The notes: generated from the sequence alone by a model not told the origin. 64,000 bases of DNA from Emcibacteraceae bacterium (GCA_041396985.1 JAWKXO010000002.1:124001-188000); one strand, 5' to 3'. Counted from the stretch's first letter, positions 1 to 8,281 are shown. Made by a program: numbers and translations.

Positions 1-491
1 GGAAGAATTTCCAGCAAGTCTGATTTTTTCAATGATACACATCCCTCTGTACCGACATAATCATCATCATCCAGGTCCCTAGCCACATGCATAAATATGG
101 CACTGCCTTTTCCTGGAACCACTGGTGCATCGTTATAGCCAAGCACCACAAGGACATCATAAAGATCGTCATCCCGCCACAAACTTTCGGCACTGGCATG
201 ATAGGGTAGCATCACGGACTGGTTATAGGCTTTATCATTGGGGTCGTCACACCATCCATCTTCTCTGAGTGTCGCAAATAGCGGCACTTTGCTGTAAATG
301 GGCTGACGCAATTTATCATAGCGATAATAAATGCTTCGAAGCTCAAACCTGCCTGTAGGACTTTTATTATCCCCTTCTTTTTTTTCATTGGCGATCCCCC
401 CTTTGCCAAGCGCACAGCGATAGGTTTTTGATCCGAATTTTAATATGCCGCGGGAGGGGTTTTCTGAAATAGGTGTGACGAGGATTTCCAT
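1..491 (-). CDS. L,D-transpeptidase, YkuD family (partial, 3' end beyond window)
   Basis: The reading frame is open from an ATG at 491 to the left window edge, giving 163 residues without a stop. The family forms 3-3 cross-links in peptidoglycan or anchors proteins to it. The family signature is visible: a conserved His near residue 135 in an HVARD context, and a TEGCVSL block holding the catalytic Cys at about 151. An N-terminal GKGGI and KKEGDNKSPTG stretch is typical of the short, signal-less YkuD subfamily. It starts 17 bases after the pspC stop on the same strand, so it is probably the last gene of the psp operon. Family is well supported; the C-terminus is not visible. Confidence 0.85.
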   Translation of the reverse strand, partial: MEILVTPISENPSRGILKFGSKTYRCALGKGGIANEKKEGDNKSPTGRFELRSIYYRYDKLRQPIYSKVPLFATLREDGWCDDPNDKAYNQSVMLPYHASAESLWRDDDLYDVLVVLGYNDAPVVPGKGSAIFMHVARDLDDDDYVGTEGCVSLKKSDLLEIL

Positions 492-508
492 AAGCTTATA
501 CCTGTTTT

Positions 509-907
509 TTATTTATCCAGATTATCTATTTCTCGGCTCAGATTATATTGTGATGAAGTGACATGTGCTTCTGCTGCGCGCAACCGGCGCTCAATATCCC
601 TAAATTTGTAACGAATATCACGTACAGTATTTGAAGGCTCTGTTCTGACCGAATTCCAGAAATCGCTTTCTTTCTTACTTTCGTAGATATCTTCCGGCTT
701 TTCATCGAGGAAGTAAGCCAGCAAGACATATCCAATTACAAAAAAGACGAAGCCAAAGAAGATTGAGCCTAGAATGGCAGCAATACGCAAAATTTTAGGT
801 TTAATCCCAAAATAATCACCGAGGCCAGCACAAACCCCTGAAATTTTAGCATTCTTTTTATCAAGATAGAGTTTTTTATATGGGGGAGTATGGGGATGTC
901 TATACAT
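509..907 (-). CDS. pspC: PspC-domain envelope stress protein
   Basis: Small inner-membrane protein of the phage-shock response; in enterobacteria PspC works with PspB to sense membrane damage and draw PspA off PspF. The PspC domain is at about residues 12-70, with the ISGVCAGLGDYFGI signature followed by one strongly hydrophobic segment (about 45-68). The remaining C-terminal part is charged and helical. The ATG at 907 is preferred over an upstream in-frame ATG at 922 because a GGAGG sits 8 bases before it and it overlaps the pspB stop as TAATG, which suggests translational coupling. Length of 132 residues is normal for the family. Confidence 0.88.
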   Translation of the reverse strand: MYRHPHTPPYKKLYLDKKNAKISGVCAGLGDYFGIKPKILRIAAILGSIFFGFVFFVIGYVLLAYFLDEKPEDIYESKKESDFWNSVRTEPSNTVRDIRYKFRDIERRLRAAEAHVTSSQYNLSREIDNLDK

Positions 908-1122
908 TATTTTTTCCTCCAATCAGGGGATTCTATATCCAGAATCCGTTCAATATTGTTAAGCCGGCTTTCAATCCTCTCCGCGCTTTCCCATAATTCA
1001 CCCAGGATATTCTCATCCTCATTTGATATGGTTTTTGTGGATTTCCACCTTGTAATATAGTGAAGAAGTATCCAAAGTGGCGCGACTACTGCCATGAATA
1101 CAATTGCGACAACTTCTGTCAT
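907..1122 (-). CDS. pspB: PspB phage-shock protein B
   Basis: A 71-residue protein with one N-terminal membrane helix (about residues 3-22) followed by a charged helical tail rich in Glu, Arg and Asn. This is the size and layout of PspB, the partner of PspC in the phage-shock sensor. A W-x-x-LHYITRW stretch follows the helix, as in known PspB proteins. It lies between pspA (46 bases upstream) and pspC (overlapping stop/start). An AAAGGA ribosome site precedes the start. Identification rests on size, topology and position, since PspB carries few conserved residues. Confidence 0.85.
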   Translation of the reverse strand: MTEVVAIVFMAVVAPLWILLHYITRWKSTKTISNEDENILGELWESAERIESRLNNIERILDIESPDWRKK

Positions 1123-1168
1123 TGTTTATCCTTTCCAAATCCTGCTTTATTTCAGGATACACCCATAA

Positions 1169-1852
1169 TTATTTTTTTGCAGCCTTGGATTGTTTTTTGG
1201 CCAGTCTTTCCTTTAGTTCAGCGAGCTCATCTGCAACCGCTTCATTGGCTTTCAAATCCACGAATTCTTCATGCAGGGTTTTTTCACGGCCAAGCTCTGA
1301 CGCTTCAACAAGACTTTCCGTTTCTTCAACCCGTTTTTCCATTAATGAAAATCGGTTCATAATATTTTCGATGCGGTTGTCATATAGTTTGGACCGAACA
1401 CGAAGCTGAGTGGTTGCAGAATTTTGTCTTTCAACCAGTGATTTCTGTTTTTGTTTTGCTTCTTTGATTTTTGCTTCTAGCGAAATAATATCCGCTTCAT
1501 ATTTGGCGAGAGCCTCTTCTAAAGGAGCGCGGTCCTGCTCCAGTTCCAGAACGATGTCCACCAATTTTGCTTTTTCAACGAGTGCTGCATTTGCTAAATC
1601 CTCTCTTCCTTTACTTAGAGCAAGTTCCGCTTTGGCATACCAATCGTCCTGCACTTTGTTTAAACGGTCAATATGACGGTCAATTTCCTTGCGGTCAGCA
1701 ATGACACGGGCGGCAGAAGAACGAACTTCAACAAGCGTGTCTTCCATTTCCTGTATCATCATGCGAATCATTTTGGCCGGGTCTTCAGCTTTATCAAGGA
1801 TATGCGAAATGTTTGAATTGATTATGTCGGTTAGGCGGGTAAAAATGCCCAT
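1169..1852 (-). CDS. pspA: PspA/IM30 family phage-shock protein A
   Basis: PspA is a peripheral membrane protein that forms ESCRT-III-like assemblies on stressed membranes and inhibits PspF when idle. The 227 residues begin with the typical MGIFTRLTDIINSNISHILDKAEDP segment in shortened form (amphipathic helix at about 1-24), then DPAKMIRMMIQEME and long coiled coils to the end. Length matches the family. A GGAG ribosome site lies 8 bases before the ATG. It is the first gene of the minus-strand psp operon and is preceded by a sigma-54 promoter at 1903-1920. Function is assigned with high confidence by sequence and context. Confidence 0.95.
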   Translation of the reverse strand: MGIFTRLTDIINSNISHILDKAEDPAKMIRMMIQEMEDTLVEVRSSAARVIADRKEIDRHIDRLNKVQDDWYAKAELALSKGREDLANAALVEKAKLVDIVLELEQDRAPLEEALAKYEADIISLEAKIKEAKQKQKSLVERQNSATTQLRVRSKLYDNRIENIMNRFSLMEKRVEETESLVEASELGREKTLHEEFVDLKANEAVADELAELKERLAKKQSKAAKK

Positions 1853-1902
1853 TTTATATCTCCAAAATTAAATTGCCCCTACCTGGGCCTTCACATCCTC
1901 TA

Positions 1903-1920
1903 CTGCACAGGGCGTGCCAG
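1903..1920 (-). promoter_or_regulatory. Sigma-54 (-24/-12) promoter of the psp operon
   Basis: Read on the minus strand, CTGGCACGCCCTGTGCA has the invariant GG, ten bases, then GC, matching the TGGCACG-N4-TTGC consensus except for one base in the -12 box. It lies about 50 bases upstream of the pspA start. The sequence between it and pspF (about 1930-2050) is very AT-rich, suitable for IHF bending and PspF upstream sites, although no specific operator was recognised. The PspF gene diverges from it. Confidence 0.82.
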
Positions 1921-2052
1921 TTTTTATATTTTTCCATAAGCCTTTGTTTAATAATGATTTTTTGTATTATCGTGAATTTTACAGATGAAAATAATTTAGT
2001 AATTTTTATTATTTATTGGCATTTTTTATTATTTATTGATAAATTTTTTCAT

Positions 2053-3066
2053 ATGGATCATCCACAACAAATTATCATCGGGGAGAGCGCCGCTTTTCTT
2101 GAAATTATTGAGCAAACCAGCCGGGCTGCCAGCCATGACCGTGCCGTATTGGTGATCGGTGAGCGCGGCACCGGAAAGGAGCTTATTGCCTCCCGTCTGC
2201 ATTTTTTATCACCGCGCTGGGAACAGAAATTTGTTCAGGTTAACTGTGCCGCCTTACCAGACACTTTACTGGAATCCGAGCTGTTTGGCCATGAGGCCGG
2301 TTCTTTTACCGGAGCAGCCGGCAAACGGATTGGTCGCTTTGAAGAAGCCGATGGCGGCACATTATTTCTTGATGAAATTGCCACCACATCACTTTCCGCG
2401 CAGGAAAAAATTCTGCGTATTACGGAATATGGCACATTTCAGCGGCTGGGCAGCAATAAGACCCTCTCGACAGACGTAAGAATAATAGGCGCAACCAATA
2501 TTGATCTGCCGACGGCCGCTGAGCTTGGTGGCTTTCGTCATGATTTACTGGACCGACTCGCGCTGGATGTCATCACGCTACCACCCCTCCGGGCGCGTAA
2601 GGATGATATTATGATTTTGGCCCAGTATTTTGCCAGGAAAATAGCTCAGGAGCGGGGCTGGCCAAGCTTCCCAGGATTTTCTTCTGACATAACGGATCAA
2701 ATGATGGCTTATGATTGGCCCGGCAATATCCGTGAGCTTAAAAATGTTGTTGAGCGGGCGGTATATTATGCTGATGATGAAAATGAGCCCGTAGGTCAGA
2801 TTATTCTTGATCCTTTCAGCTCTCCATACCGTCCACTCTCGAACAAGCAAAAAGAAATACAATCAGACATTTTGATAAAGTCACAACAAAAACAATCAGA
2901 GCAGGAGCCACGCGATTTCCAGCAAACCATCGATCAATTTGAGAAAGATTTATTGCAAAGCGCGCTAAAGGCCAATAAATTTAACCAGCGCCGAACAGCC
3001 GGATATCTTGGCCTAAGTTACCATCAGCTGAGGCATCAGCTTAAAAAACACAATCTGCTCAGTTAG
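2053..3066 (+). CDS. pspF: PspF sigma-54-dependent activator
   Basis: AAA+ enhancer-binding protein that opens sigma-54 promoters; it should activate the divergent pspABC operon. Visible motifs are Walker A GERGTGKE (36-43), an FGHEAGSFTGA loop (78-88), Walker B GGTLFLDE, and the GNIRELKNVVERA end of the AAA+ domain. A C-terminal Fis-type helix-turn-helix carries the NQRRTAGYLGLSYHQLRHQLKK pattern in its last 30 residues. There is no N-terminal regulatory domain, as in PspF, which is controlled by binding PspA. The ATG at 2053 gives 337 residues; the frame is open back to 1873, but that extension is hydrophobic and lies over the psp promoter. The sigma-54 contact loop reads GSFTGA rather than GAFTGA. 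Confidence 0.92.
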   Translation: MDHPQQIIIGESAAFLEIIEQTSRAASHDRAVLVIGERGTGKELIASRLHFLSPRWEQKFVQVNCAALPDTLLESELFGHEAGSFTGAAGKRIGRFEEADGGTLFLDEIATTSLSAQEKILRITEYGTFQRLGSNKTLSTDVRIIGATNIDLPTAAELGGFRHDLLDRLALDVITLPPLRARKDDIMILAQYFARKIAQERGWPSFPGFSSDITDQMMAYDWPGNIRELKNVVERAVYYADDENEPVGQIILDPFSSPYRPLSNKQKEIQSDILIKSQQKQSEQEPRDFQQTIDQFEKDLLQSALKANKFNQRRTAGYLGLSYHQLRHQLKKHNLLS

Positions 3067-3075
3067 GAGTACATA

Positions 3076-4236
3076 ATGAAAATAGGCATCTTAACCAGCG
3101 GCGGTGATGTACCGGGATTAAATGCTTGCATCAAAGCGATCGTAGAAGGGGCTGAAAAAAATGGTTGGCAGACAATCGGCATCAAACGGGGCTGGAAAGG
3201 GCTGTTTGATTATAACCCTGCAGGAAATGAGGCTGAAAATAATTTATTATCAAAACCGCTCAATTCTTCAGACTTGAGAGGCATTGAGAATATAGGCGGC
3301 ACCATTCTTCACACGTCCCGATTTAACCCGGTCCAGATCGGTGAAGAATTTCTTCCCTCCTTTTTAAAAGGCAATGTCCCTGCCTCAAAATTCAAAGAAG
3401 GAACATTTGACTGCACAGACCATGTTCTCAAAGTACTAGATCATATGGAAATTGATGTGCTTATCCCGATCGGTGGCGATGGATCGCTGAGATTCGCGGC
3501 ACATTTAAGCAAACAGAAGTTCCCCGTCATCAGCATCCCGAAAACCATGGACAATGATGTAAACGGCACCGATTACTGTATCGGCTTCAGCACCTGCGTC
3601 ACCCGCTGTGTTGACAGTATCAATAAAATAAAAACGACCGCCGCCAGTCACGAGCGCATAGCGATTATTGAGCTTTTCGGTCGCCATAGCGGCGAACCTG
3701 CTCTGCTTTCCGGCCATATTGCCGCCGCTGACCGGGTTCTTATTCCCGAAGTATCCGTTGACCTTGAACATTTTAGCGACCTGATTATATCCGACCGCAA
3801 AAAAAACACTGATAATTACTCTATCGCTGTTGTTGCCGAAGGGGTAAGACTTAAAGGCGGAGAAAATGTCTATCTGGGATTAAAAGACCATTATGGTAAC
3901 GAAAAACTCGGAGGCATAGGGGACATTATTTATAACCACTTACGCTCAAATCACAGCTCAAGTGTCCTGACACAACCTCTTGCTTATCTTCTGAGAAGTG
4001 GGGAGCCTGATGCCCTTGATAAACTTATTGCCAAAAACTTCGGCACGCTGGCTATTCAGCTTATAGAGAAAAAAACCTTCGGTAAAATGACTGCAATTAT
4101 TGACGGCAATTATGAGGTAACCAACAATGACAGTGTCCTTATTGAGCAGCCCGGACTGATTGTTGAAAATCTTTATGATATAAATAACTACCGTCCGGAT
4201 ATTAAAAATATTCTTGGTCGTCCCATGTATCTTTAA
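3076..4236 (+). CDS. 6-phosphofructokinase (PfkA superfamily, mixed ATP/PPi signature)
   Basis: Phosphorylates fructose 6-phosphate to the 1,6-bisphosphate. The N-terminal ILTSGGDVPGLNA loop, GGDGS (133-137), PKTMDND (155-161; Asp159 is the catalytic base position) and an LFGRHSGEPAL block define the family. Residue 136 (E. coli 104) is Gly, as in ATP enzymes, but residue 156 (E. coli 124) is Lys, as in pyrophosphate enzymes, so the phosphoryl donor cannot be read off. Length of 386 is longer than the E. coli enzyme (320) and fits the PPi-type/long clade. It follows pspF by 9 bases with an AGGAG that overlaps the pspF stop, so the two are probably cotranscribed. Confidence 0.88.
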   Translation: MKIGILTSGGDVPGLNACIKAIVEGAEKNGWQTIGIKRGWKGLFDYNPAGNEAENNLLSKPLNSSDLRGIENIGGTILHTSRFNPVQIGEEFLPSFLKGNVPASKFKEGTFDCTDHVLKVLDHMEIDVLIPIGGDGSLRFAAHLSKQKFPVISIPKTMDNDVNGTDYCIGFSTCVTRCVDSINKIKTTAASHERIAIIELFGRHSGEPALLSGHIAAADRVLIPEVSVDLEHFSDLIISDRKKNTDNYSIAVVAEGVRLKGGENVYLGLKDHYGNEKLGGIGDIIYNHLRSNHSSSVLTQPLAYLLRSGEPDALDKLIAKNFGTLAIQLIEKKTFGKMTAIIDGNYEVTNNDSVLIEQPGLIVENLYDINNYRPDIKNILGRPMYL

Positions 4237-4281
4237 AAAGATAAGTAACTTCCGAAATTATTGTCTATAATTTTATGAGAA

Positions 4282-4356
4282 TGGAGCGGGCGAAGAGATT
4301 CGAACTCTCGACATTCACGTTGGCAACGTGACGCTCTACCACTGAGCTACGCCCGC
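4282..4356 (-). tRNA. tRNA-Gly(GCC)
   Basis: Read on the minus strand the 75 bases fold as a full cloverleaf. The acceptor stem is GCGGGCG pairing with CGCCCGC, the D arm GCTCAGTGGTAGAGC, the anticodon stem TCACG/CGTGA with loop TTGCCAA (anticodon GCC), and the T arm GAGAGTTCGAATCTC. The terminal CCA is encoded. The discriminator base is T, as usual for bacterial tRNA-Gly. Confidence 0.97.
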
Positions 4357-4400
4357 ATATCCAGGATATGCCAACAACGATATCGTTGTCTGTGAAGGGG

Positions 4401-4428
4401 AATATACGCAACAATTCCCGAATTGCAA
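4401..4428 (-). promoter_or_regulatory. Probable sigma-70 promoter of tRNA-Gly
   Basis: On the minus strand a TTGCAA -35 (4428-4423) is followed after 16 bases by a TATATT -10 (4406-4401), about 45 bases upstream of the tRNA 5' end. Position and hexamers are good; this is sequence matching only. Confidence 0.5.
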
Positions 4429-4450
4429 GTGCAATTTCAAAAAAAATTCA

Positions 4451-4479
4451 TTGGCGGCACTGCAAACTGACGTTATATA
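4451..4479 (+). promoter_or_regulatory. Probable promoter of the 4518-6818 gene group
   Basis: TTGGCG (4451-4456) and TATATA (4474-4479) are separated by 17 bases, 38 bases before the start of the first gene of a four-gene co-oriented group. Motif match only. Confidence 0.45.
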
Positions 4480-4517
4480 TTCTGTCGATAACATGCTTTT
4501 AAATTCAAGGTATTAAC

Positions 4518-5021
4518 ATGGTGGCAACTGAAAATGATTTATTTAGATTACTGGATAATCTGAATATTGAAACCACGACTTATCAGCATCCGCCACTTTA
4601 CACAGTCGAGGACTCGCAATCACTGCGCGGCGAAATACCGGGTGGACATTGCAAAAGCCTTTTCCTGAAGGACAAAAAAAATAATTTCATTCTTGCCGTT
4701 CTTTCAGAGGACAGGCGACTGGATATGAAGGCGCTTTCTGATTGTGAGAGCCTTAATGTCGGGCGCTTAAGTTTTGCCAGTGCAGAACGGATGATTGACA
4801 TGCTGGGTATAAAACCTGGCTCTGTTACACCATTTTCCCTGATTAATGTAGATAATAATGACTTGATCGTCATCCTTGATAAAGGCATGCTGGAGCAGGA
4901 ATATCTTAATTATCATCCACTTCATAATGAAGCAACGACAACCATTCACCGCGATGATCTGATAAAATTTATTGAGCATTTCGGCTTTAATCCAATCATT
5001 TTAGACTTTGACAAACTATAA
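4518..5021 (+). CDS. Prolyl-tRNA editing protein, YbaK/ProX family
   Basis: Free-standing editing domain that hydrolyses mischarged tRNA, most likely Ala-tRNA(Pro) (ProXp-ala/PrdX type). The 167 residues hold the YbaK/aaRS-associated fold with the characteristic GGHCKSLFLKDKKNNFILAV block (about 42-61), containing the conserved Lys, and the late GSVTPFSLINV segment typical of this subgroup. Size matches PrdX proteins. It is the first of four tightly spaced genes (gaps of 12, 2 and 10 bases) concerned with protein quality control. Substrate is inferred from the subfamily and is not proven by residues. Confidence 0.85.
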   Translation: MVATENDLFRLLDNLNIETTTYQHPPLYTVEDSQSLRGEIPGGHCKSLFLKDKKNNFILAVLSEDRRLDMKALSDCESLNVGRLSFASAERMIDMLGIKPGSVTPFSLINVDNNDLIVILDKGMLEQEYLNYHPLHNEATTTIHRDDLIKFIEHFGFNPIILDFDKL

Positions 5022-5033
5022 AAGAGTACAAAT

Positions 5034-5918
5034 ATGCAGCAACAAGGTACCCCGTCCCCCTATATTATTGACGTTGATATGCCTGGATTTGTTTCCGAAG
5101 TTATTGAAAAATCCATGGACGTTCCCGTTATCGTTGATTTCTGGGCACCGTGGTGCGAGCCTTGCAAAACATTGGGGCCAATTATCGAAAAAGTGGTCAT
5201 GCAGGCAAATGGTGCTGTCATTCTCGCCAAGGTTAATATTGATGAAGCACAGGAAATTGCCGCACAGATGCAAATCCGATCAGTGCCCACAGTTGTAGCA
5301 TTTGTCGGTGGCAGGCCAGTTGATGCTTTTGCAGGTGTAAAAAGCGAGACAGAATTAAAAGCCTTTATAGAAAAAATAGCGCCTGATATGGGGCCATCCG
5401 AAATTGATCAGCTTCTTGAATTTGCCAAAGCTCAGGAAGCAGAAGGCAATTTAAAAGAGGCCGGTGGCGCCTATTCCCAGATTGTACAAATGGACGAAAC
5501 CAATAATGAGGCTCTCGCGGGACTTGCCACCGTTTTTATTAAACTTGGTGATCTGGAAAATGCCAAAAATGTATTGGCAGAAGCGCCCGACAAGAATAAT
5601 CCGGCAATCCGTGCCGCTCAGGCCACACTGGACACCGTAGCACAGGTTGATGGGCTTGATGATATAGAAACTTTAAGAAATGCGCTTAATAAAGATGACA
5701 ATGATCATCAGGCCCGTTTTGATCTTGCCCTACAGCTTTGGGCAAGAGGAGAGCGAGATGAAGCGGCAGACCAGCTTCTGTATATCTTTAAAGCCGATAA
5801 AGAATGGCAGGATGACGGCGCGAGGAAGCAGCTTCTTAAATTTTTCGAAGTGGCCGGACCTATGGATCCTTTTACCATTGCCGCAAGAAGAAAGCTCTCT
5901 AGCCTGCTCTTTTCCTGA
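5034..5918 (+). CDS. Thioredoxin-fold co-chaperone, YbbN/CnoX type with TPRs
   Basis: A 294-residue protein made of an N-terminal thioredoxin domain (about 15-115) and a helical C-terminal half with TPR-like repeats (about 120-285), the layout of YbbN (CnoX), which guards proteins from oxidative aggregation and hands them to GroEL/DnaK. The active-site motif is WAPWCEPCK, so both redox cysteines are present, unlike E. coli YbbN (SQHC). The late repeats NDHQARFDLALQLWARGERDEA and DPFTIAARRKLSSLLFS are typical of the family's tail. It follows the editing protein by 12 bases and is followed by the LON-domain gene after 2 bases. No signal peptide; cytoplasmic. Confidence 0.9.
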   Translation: MQQQGTPSPYIIDVDMPGFVSEVIEKSMDVPVIVDFWAPWCEPCKTLGPIIEKVVMQANGAVILAKVNIDEAQEIAAQMQIRSVPTVVAFVGGRPVDAFAGVKSETELKAFIEKIAPDMGPSEIDQLLEFAKAQEAEGNLKEAGGAYSQIVQMDETNNEALAGLATVFIKLGDLENAKNVLAEAPDKNNPAIRAAQATLDTVAQVDGLDDIETLRNALNKDDNDHQARFDLALQLWARGERDEAADQLLYIFKADKEWQDDGARKQLLKFFEVAGPMDPFTIAARRKLSSLLFS

Positions 5919-5920
5919 TC

Positions 5921-6601
5921 ATGATGAAAAAATTACCGGACATAATTCCTCTTTTTCCTTTAACGGGTGCAATTTTATTGCCAAAGGGGTATCTCCCTCT
6001 CAATATTTTTGAGCCAAGATATATTGAAATGGTGGAAGCGGCCCACGACAGTGATGGGATTATTGGCATGATTCAGCCGAAAGGATCAAAAATTTCCAGC
6101 TCACGTGATAATAATGATCTATACGGTACCGCCAAAAGAGGACGGCCCCTTTATAAAACAGGCTGTGCCGGATTGATTACAAAAATGGAGACAATTGGTG
6201 AAAATCAATATCTCGTTATTCTGAATGGTATCAGCCGTTTTGAAATTTCAGAAGAACTGCCAATGGTGAACAGCTACAGGGAAGCGCGCATCAGTAATGC
6301 AAATTTCTTAGATGATGGGAACGAAAAACCGCTTGCAGAAAAAGAGCTTAAAACCCGCTATTTAAGTTCACTCAAAAAATATTTTAATCGTTTCAGCATG
6401 GATATTAATCCTGCTGATTTTTCTGACATCAGTGATGAGGAAATTATTAACAGTATGGCGATGATATGTCCTTTTGATTCTGCTGAGAAACAGTTAATTA
6501 TTGAAACACCAACCCTCACAGACCGGGCAAAACTGATGATAAAAATTATTGATTTTAATCTGCTCCAACATGATATAGCATCAGAAGAAAATTTACATTA
6601 A
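5921..6601 (+). CDS. LON N-terminal (substrate-binding) domain protein
   Basis: A 226-residue stand-alone LON substrate-binding domain with no ATPase or protease part. The beginning IPLFPLTGAILLPKGYLPLNIFEPRY is the family hallmark, followed by the beta-rich half (FEISEELPMVNSYREARI) and a helical C-terminal half. The biochemical role of such proteins is not established; they are commonly found next to thioredoxin/YbbN genes in alphaproteobacteria, as here. A second ATG follows at 5924. No Shine-Dalgarno is visible, so translation is probably coupled to ybbN, whose stop is 2 bases upstream. Confidence 0.88.
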   Translation: MMKKLPDIIPLFPLTGAILLPKGYLPLNIFEPRYIEMVEAAHDSDGIIGMIQPKGSKISSSRDNNDLYGTAKRGRPLYKTGCAGLITKMETIGENQYLVILNGISRFEISEELPMVNSYREARISNANFLDDGNEKPLAEKELKTRYLSSLKKYFNRFSMDINPADFSDISDEEIINSMAMICPFDSAEKQLIIETPTLTDRAKLMIKIIDFNLLQHDIASEENLH

Positions 6602-6611
6602 GGCACGAACA

Positions 6612-6818
6612 ATGACGGATGGATCAAAAGATAAAAAAATCAATTACGGAAAGCTGGACCCCAGGTTGCTTGACGTGCTTGCCTGTCCCGTTACCAAAAG
6701 CAGTCTTATCTATGATGAAAAAGCGCAGGAACTGATCAGCAAAAAAGCAAAACTGGCCTTCCCGGTAAGGGACGGCATTCCTATAATGCTTGTCGAAGAA
6801 GCACGGGAACTGGACTAA
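6612..6818 (+). CDS. Trm112-family protein (UPF0434, YcaR-like)
   Basis: A 68-residue protein with the DPRLLDVLACPVTKSSL start and the FPVRDGIPIMLVEEARELD end that define the bacterial Trm112/YcaR family. In eukaryotes and archaea Trm112 activates methyltransferases; the bacterial role is unknown. Only one Cys (in LACPV) is present, so it does not bind zinc in the four-Cys manner. It is the last gene of the 4518-6818 group, 10 bases after the LON-domain gene, and converges on the ubiH gene. Confidence 0.88.
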   Translation: MTDGSKDKKINYGKLDPRLLDVLACPVTKSSLIYDEKAQELISKKAKLAFPVRDGIPIMLVEEARELD

Positions 6819-6849
6819 AAACCAGAATATTATAAATATCCTGAAATTC

Positions 6850-8076
6850 TTAGAGTGGTTCTCCGCGTAATAGCTTGGGTAATTTTCCAACCGTACCACG
6901 GGCATGACGCATAAAAAATTTCTTTAATGGGGGTGCCTCCTCAACAATGGCAAGCCCGGCACGTCGCCCTAATCTAATAATTGGATTATCATTTGAAAAT
7001 AACCGTGTCAGGCCATCCATACCCAGTGCCAGAATATTATTATCCGTGCGCCGCCAGCGGACATATCTCTCAAGCACCAGTTCAGACCCAATGTCCCCGC
7101 CTAAGCGATGGGCATCTACTAATATTTCTGACAGTGCCGCTATATCCCGAAGGCCAAGATTAAACCCTTGCCCCGCAATTGGATGAATGCCGTGAACGGC
7201 ATCACCGATCAGACAAAATCTTTCGGCAATATAATCATCAGCAAGCTGCATGGTTAGTGGATAGGACCATCTTTTCCCCAGCGACTTTACGGTACCGAGA
7301 AATGTTCCGAATTTTTTTGCGAGCTCCGCATTAAACGCTCTTTCCGAAAGAGCCATAATCGTTTCCGCACGCTCCGGCGGTTCGCACCAGACGATTGATG
7401 AATGGTTATTTTTTAGCGGCAATATGGCGAAAGGGCCCGATGGAAAGAATTTTTCATGGGCAATACCCTGATGATCCAGTTCATGCTCAACAGTGGTTAC
7501 AATACCTGTCTGCTTATAATCCCAGACCCGGATGTTAATGTCTTTTTGTTGTCTTAAGGTTGATCCACGTCCTTCTGCCCCGACAAGTAAAGTCGCATTC
7601 AGTTTTTTACCGCTTTTAAGGTCAATTTCAACATGACCGGGTAATGTTTGACTGGAAATAATCTGATCAGGGGAAAAAAGGTTAATATTCTTGCGGTCCT
7701 TTATCGCATCATAGAGACCCGAACGAATATGGCGAACCTCAACCATTTGGCCGAGCGGGCCGTCACCAAGCTCTTTTTGATCAAAATGCAGAAATACCGG
7801 ACTATTACCATCTGTCACATGGATTTCATTGATCGGCTGTGCCGCAAAACCAATCTTGTCCCAAAGGCCAGTCGTTTTTAACATCATATAAGGGGCATAG
7901 GATATCGCATAGGAACGTCCATCAAATTCATCATTAAGCGATACTTTCACATTCAAAGGATCAATAAGGGCAATTTCCAGCCCCTGATCCGCTAAAATGC
8001 AGGCAAGTGTCATTCCAACAACACCGGCACCGGAAATAATAATATCTACTTTTTTAGCGGCAATTTTTTTGTTCAT
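6850..8076 (-). CDS. UbiH/UbiF/COQ6-family ubiquinone hydroxylase
   Basis: FAD-dependent aromatic monooxygenase that hydroxylates the ubiquinone ring precursor. The N-terminal dinucleotide fold DIIISGAGVVGMTLACILAD (about 11-30), a central Asp-Gly motif, and the FAD ribityl-binding block RFCLIGDAVHGIHPIAGQGFNLGLRD are all present. These are the family signatures of UbiH, UbiF, UbiI and COQ6; the ring position cannot be told from sequence alone. The ATG at 8076 (408 residues) is preferred to a TTG at 8103, because the extra nine residues do not resemble the family. The gene converges with the Trm112 gene and lies back to back with amtB. Confidence 0.9.
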   Translation of the reverse strand: MNKKIAAKKVDIIISGAGVVGMTLACILADQGLEIALIDPLNVKVSLNDEFDGRSYAISYAPYMMLKTTGLWDKIGFAAQPINEIHVTDGNSPVFLHFDQKELGDGPLGQMVEVRHIRSGLYDAIKDRKNINLFSPDQIISSQTLPGHVEIDLKSGKKLNATLLVGAEGRGSTLRQQKDINIRVWDYKQTGIVTTVEHELDHQGIAHEKFFPSGPFAILPLKNNHSSIVWCEPPERAETIMALSERAFNAELAKKFGTFLGTVKSLGKRWSYPLTMQLADDYIAERFCLIGDAVHGIHPIAGQGFNLGLRDIAALSEILVDAHRLGGDIGSELVLERYVRWRRTDNNILALGMDGLTRLFSNDNPIIRLGRRAGLAIVEEAPPLKKFFMRHARGTVGKLPKLLRGEPL

Positions 8077-8266
8077 AATCCGGGCAGTATAAGTCTGGCC
8101 CAATGGGCTGGCAAATAATATCTTGAAATGATTTAAAGGATTTTATTGTCTATTTTTTAATCAAAATATGAAATATCATATCAATTGTCTAATTTTTAGG
8201 CAGAAAATCCCTCTTTAAATATGCAAATATCAGAGAAAATCATTCTATATCAGTCTGTTACGTTTC

Positions 8267-8281
8267 TGGCATGCTTCTTGT
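8267..8281 (+). promoter_or_regulatory. Possible sigma-54 promoter of amtB
   Basis: TGGCATGCTTCTTGT matches the -24 box (TGGCA) and has TTGT at the -12 position, with ten bases between the GG and the G. The -12 dinucleotide is GT instead of the usual GC, so this is imperfect. It lies 45 bases before the start of an ammonium transporter, a class of gene often controlled by NtrC and sigma-54. No clear NtrC palindrome was found in the 160 bases upstream. Confidence 0.5.

Noticed and set aside
1873..2052. Upstream extension of pspF (60 extra residues)
   Set aside because: The extra residues are hydrophobic and AT-driven, overlap the sigma-54 promoter of pspA, and known PspF proteins start at the AAA+ domain.
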